From Bradyrhizobium iriomotense (GTDB lineage: Bacteria > Pseudomonadota > Alphaproteobacteria > Rhizobiales > Xanthobacteraceae), in NCBI RefSeq assembly GCF_018130765.1, contig NZ_JAFCJZ010000037.1, forward strand, positions 1 through 50,475: a DNA stretch of 50,475 bases. The letters run 5' to 3'. Position numbers and translations under genes: made by a program. The notes beneath the pieces are model-generated. The model was not told the origin of the DNA. It searched no databases and saw only the letters and a program-made list of their open reading frames with translations. This document shows positions 50,419 through 50,475 of the stretch, piece by piece; position 1 is the first letter of the stretch; every line of letters begins with the position of its first letter.

Positions 50419-50475
50419 AATCGCATTTGGCAGTAGAGGGGTGTTGCCAGACGGTTGGAACTGGATTCTTTGGGT

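Noticed and set aside
1..50475. A defence island, prophage or biosynthetic gene cluster
   Set aside because: I looked for restriction, toxin-antitoxin, CRISPR, phage structural, NRPS/PKS and terpene genes and found none; the only mobile-type protein is the RAYT.

Overview
The window looks like a chromosomal segment of a Bradyrhizobium-type alphaproteobacterium (Hyphomicrobiales, Nitrobacteraceae). The basis is uniformly high GC, the gene families present (Bug-type binding proteins, LLM flavin monooxygenases, single-chain indolepyruvate ferredoxin oxidoreductase, class III cyclase, multi-GAF GGDEF-EAL protein, many LysR and Lrp regulators), and several families of palindromic intergenic repeats that I associate with this group. 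I see no rRNA, tRNA, CRISPR, phage or plasmid genes.

Layout. 0.2-7 kb holds unrelated single genes: a haloacid dehalogenase-like hydrolase, a YbaK-type deacylase, a class III nucleotide cyclase with a C-terminal membrane hairpin, a small secreted Cys protein, an autotransporter and a Bug-type solute-binding protein. 7.1-7.9 kb is a REP-associated tyrosine transposase (RAYT) flanked by two copies of a palindromic repeat; repeats of the same family recur at about 32.4, 38.1 and 42.9 kb. 7.9-11.2 kb is a LysR regulator divergent from an SDR-pirin-WrbA group that suggests quinone or electrophile handling. 11.4-13.6 kb carries an isoaspartyl-methyltransferase-like protein, an Lrp regulator and an RBBP9-type hydrolase.

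13.6-24.2 kb is a surface-polysaccharide locus: FemAB-like acyltransferase, O-antigen ligase/polymerase, two GT2 glycosyltransferases, a methyltransferase, then an operon of a Wzz/ExoP-like protein with a degenerate kinase domain, a WecG/TagA glycosyltransferase and GalE, closed by a strong terminator. No initiating phosphoglycosyltransferase, flippase or outer-membrane exporter is present here. Next to it lies a 1371-residue protein with five tandem GAF domains followed by GGDEF and EAL (24.7-28.8 kb).

29.1-32.4 kb is a three-gene catabolic operon (Ldh2-type dehydrogenase, LLM monooxygenase, FAH hydrolase) of unknown substrate. 32.5-38.0 kb has an Lrp regulator divergent from a fused indolepyruvate ferredoxin oxidoreductase, followed by an amidase. 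38.2-42.8 kb is a LysR-controlled EmrAB-type efflux system with an AhpD-like protein; a 48-bp operator-like module is duplicated in front of both efflux genes. 42.9-48.7 kb is a minus-strand amino-acid block: M20 peptidase, GltIJKL ABC transporter and a D-amino-acid aminotransferase. The window ends with a second LLM monooxygenase.

The most distinctive items are the RAYT/repeat system and its placement at convergent gene ends, the duplicated operator of the efflux locus, the five-GAF signalling protein beside the polysaccharide locus, and the Walker-A-degenerate Wzz protein. Each is built from known families; I found no clear sign of a wholly new defence or mobile system.
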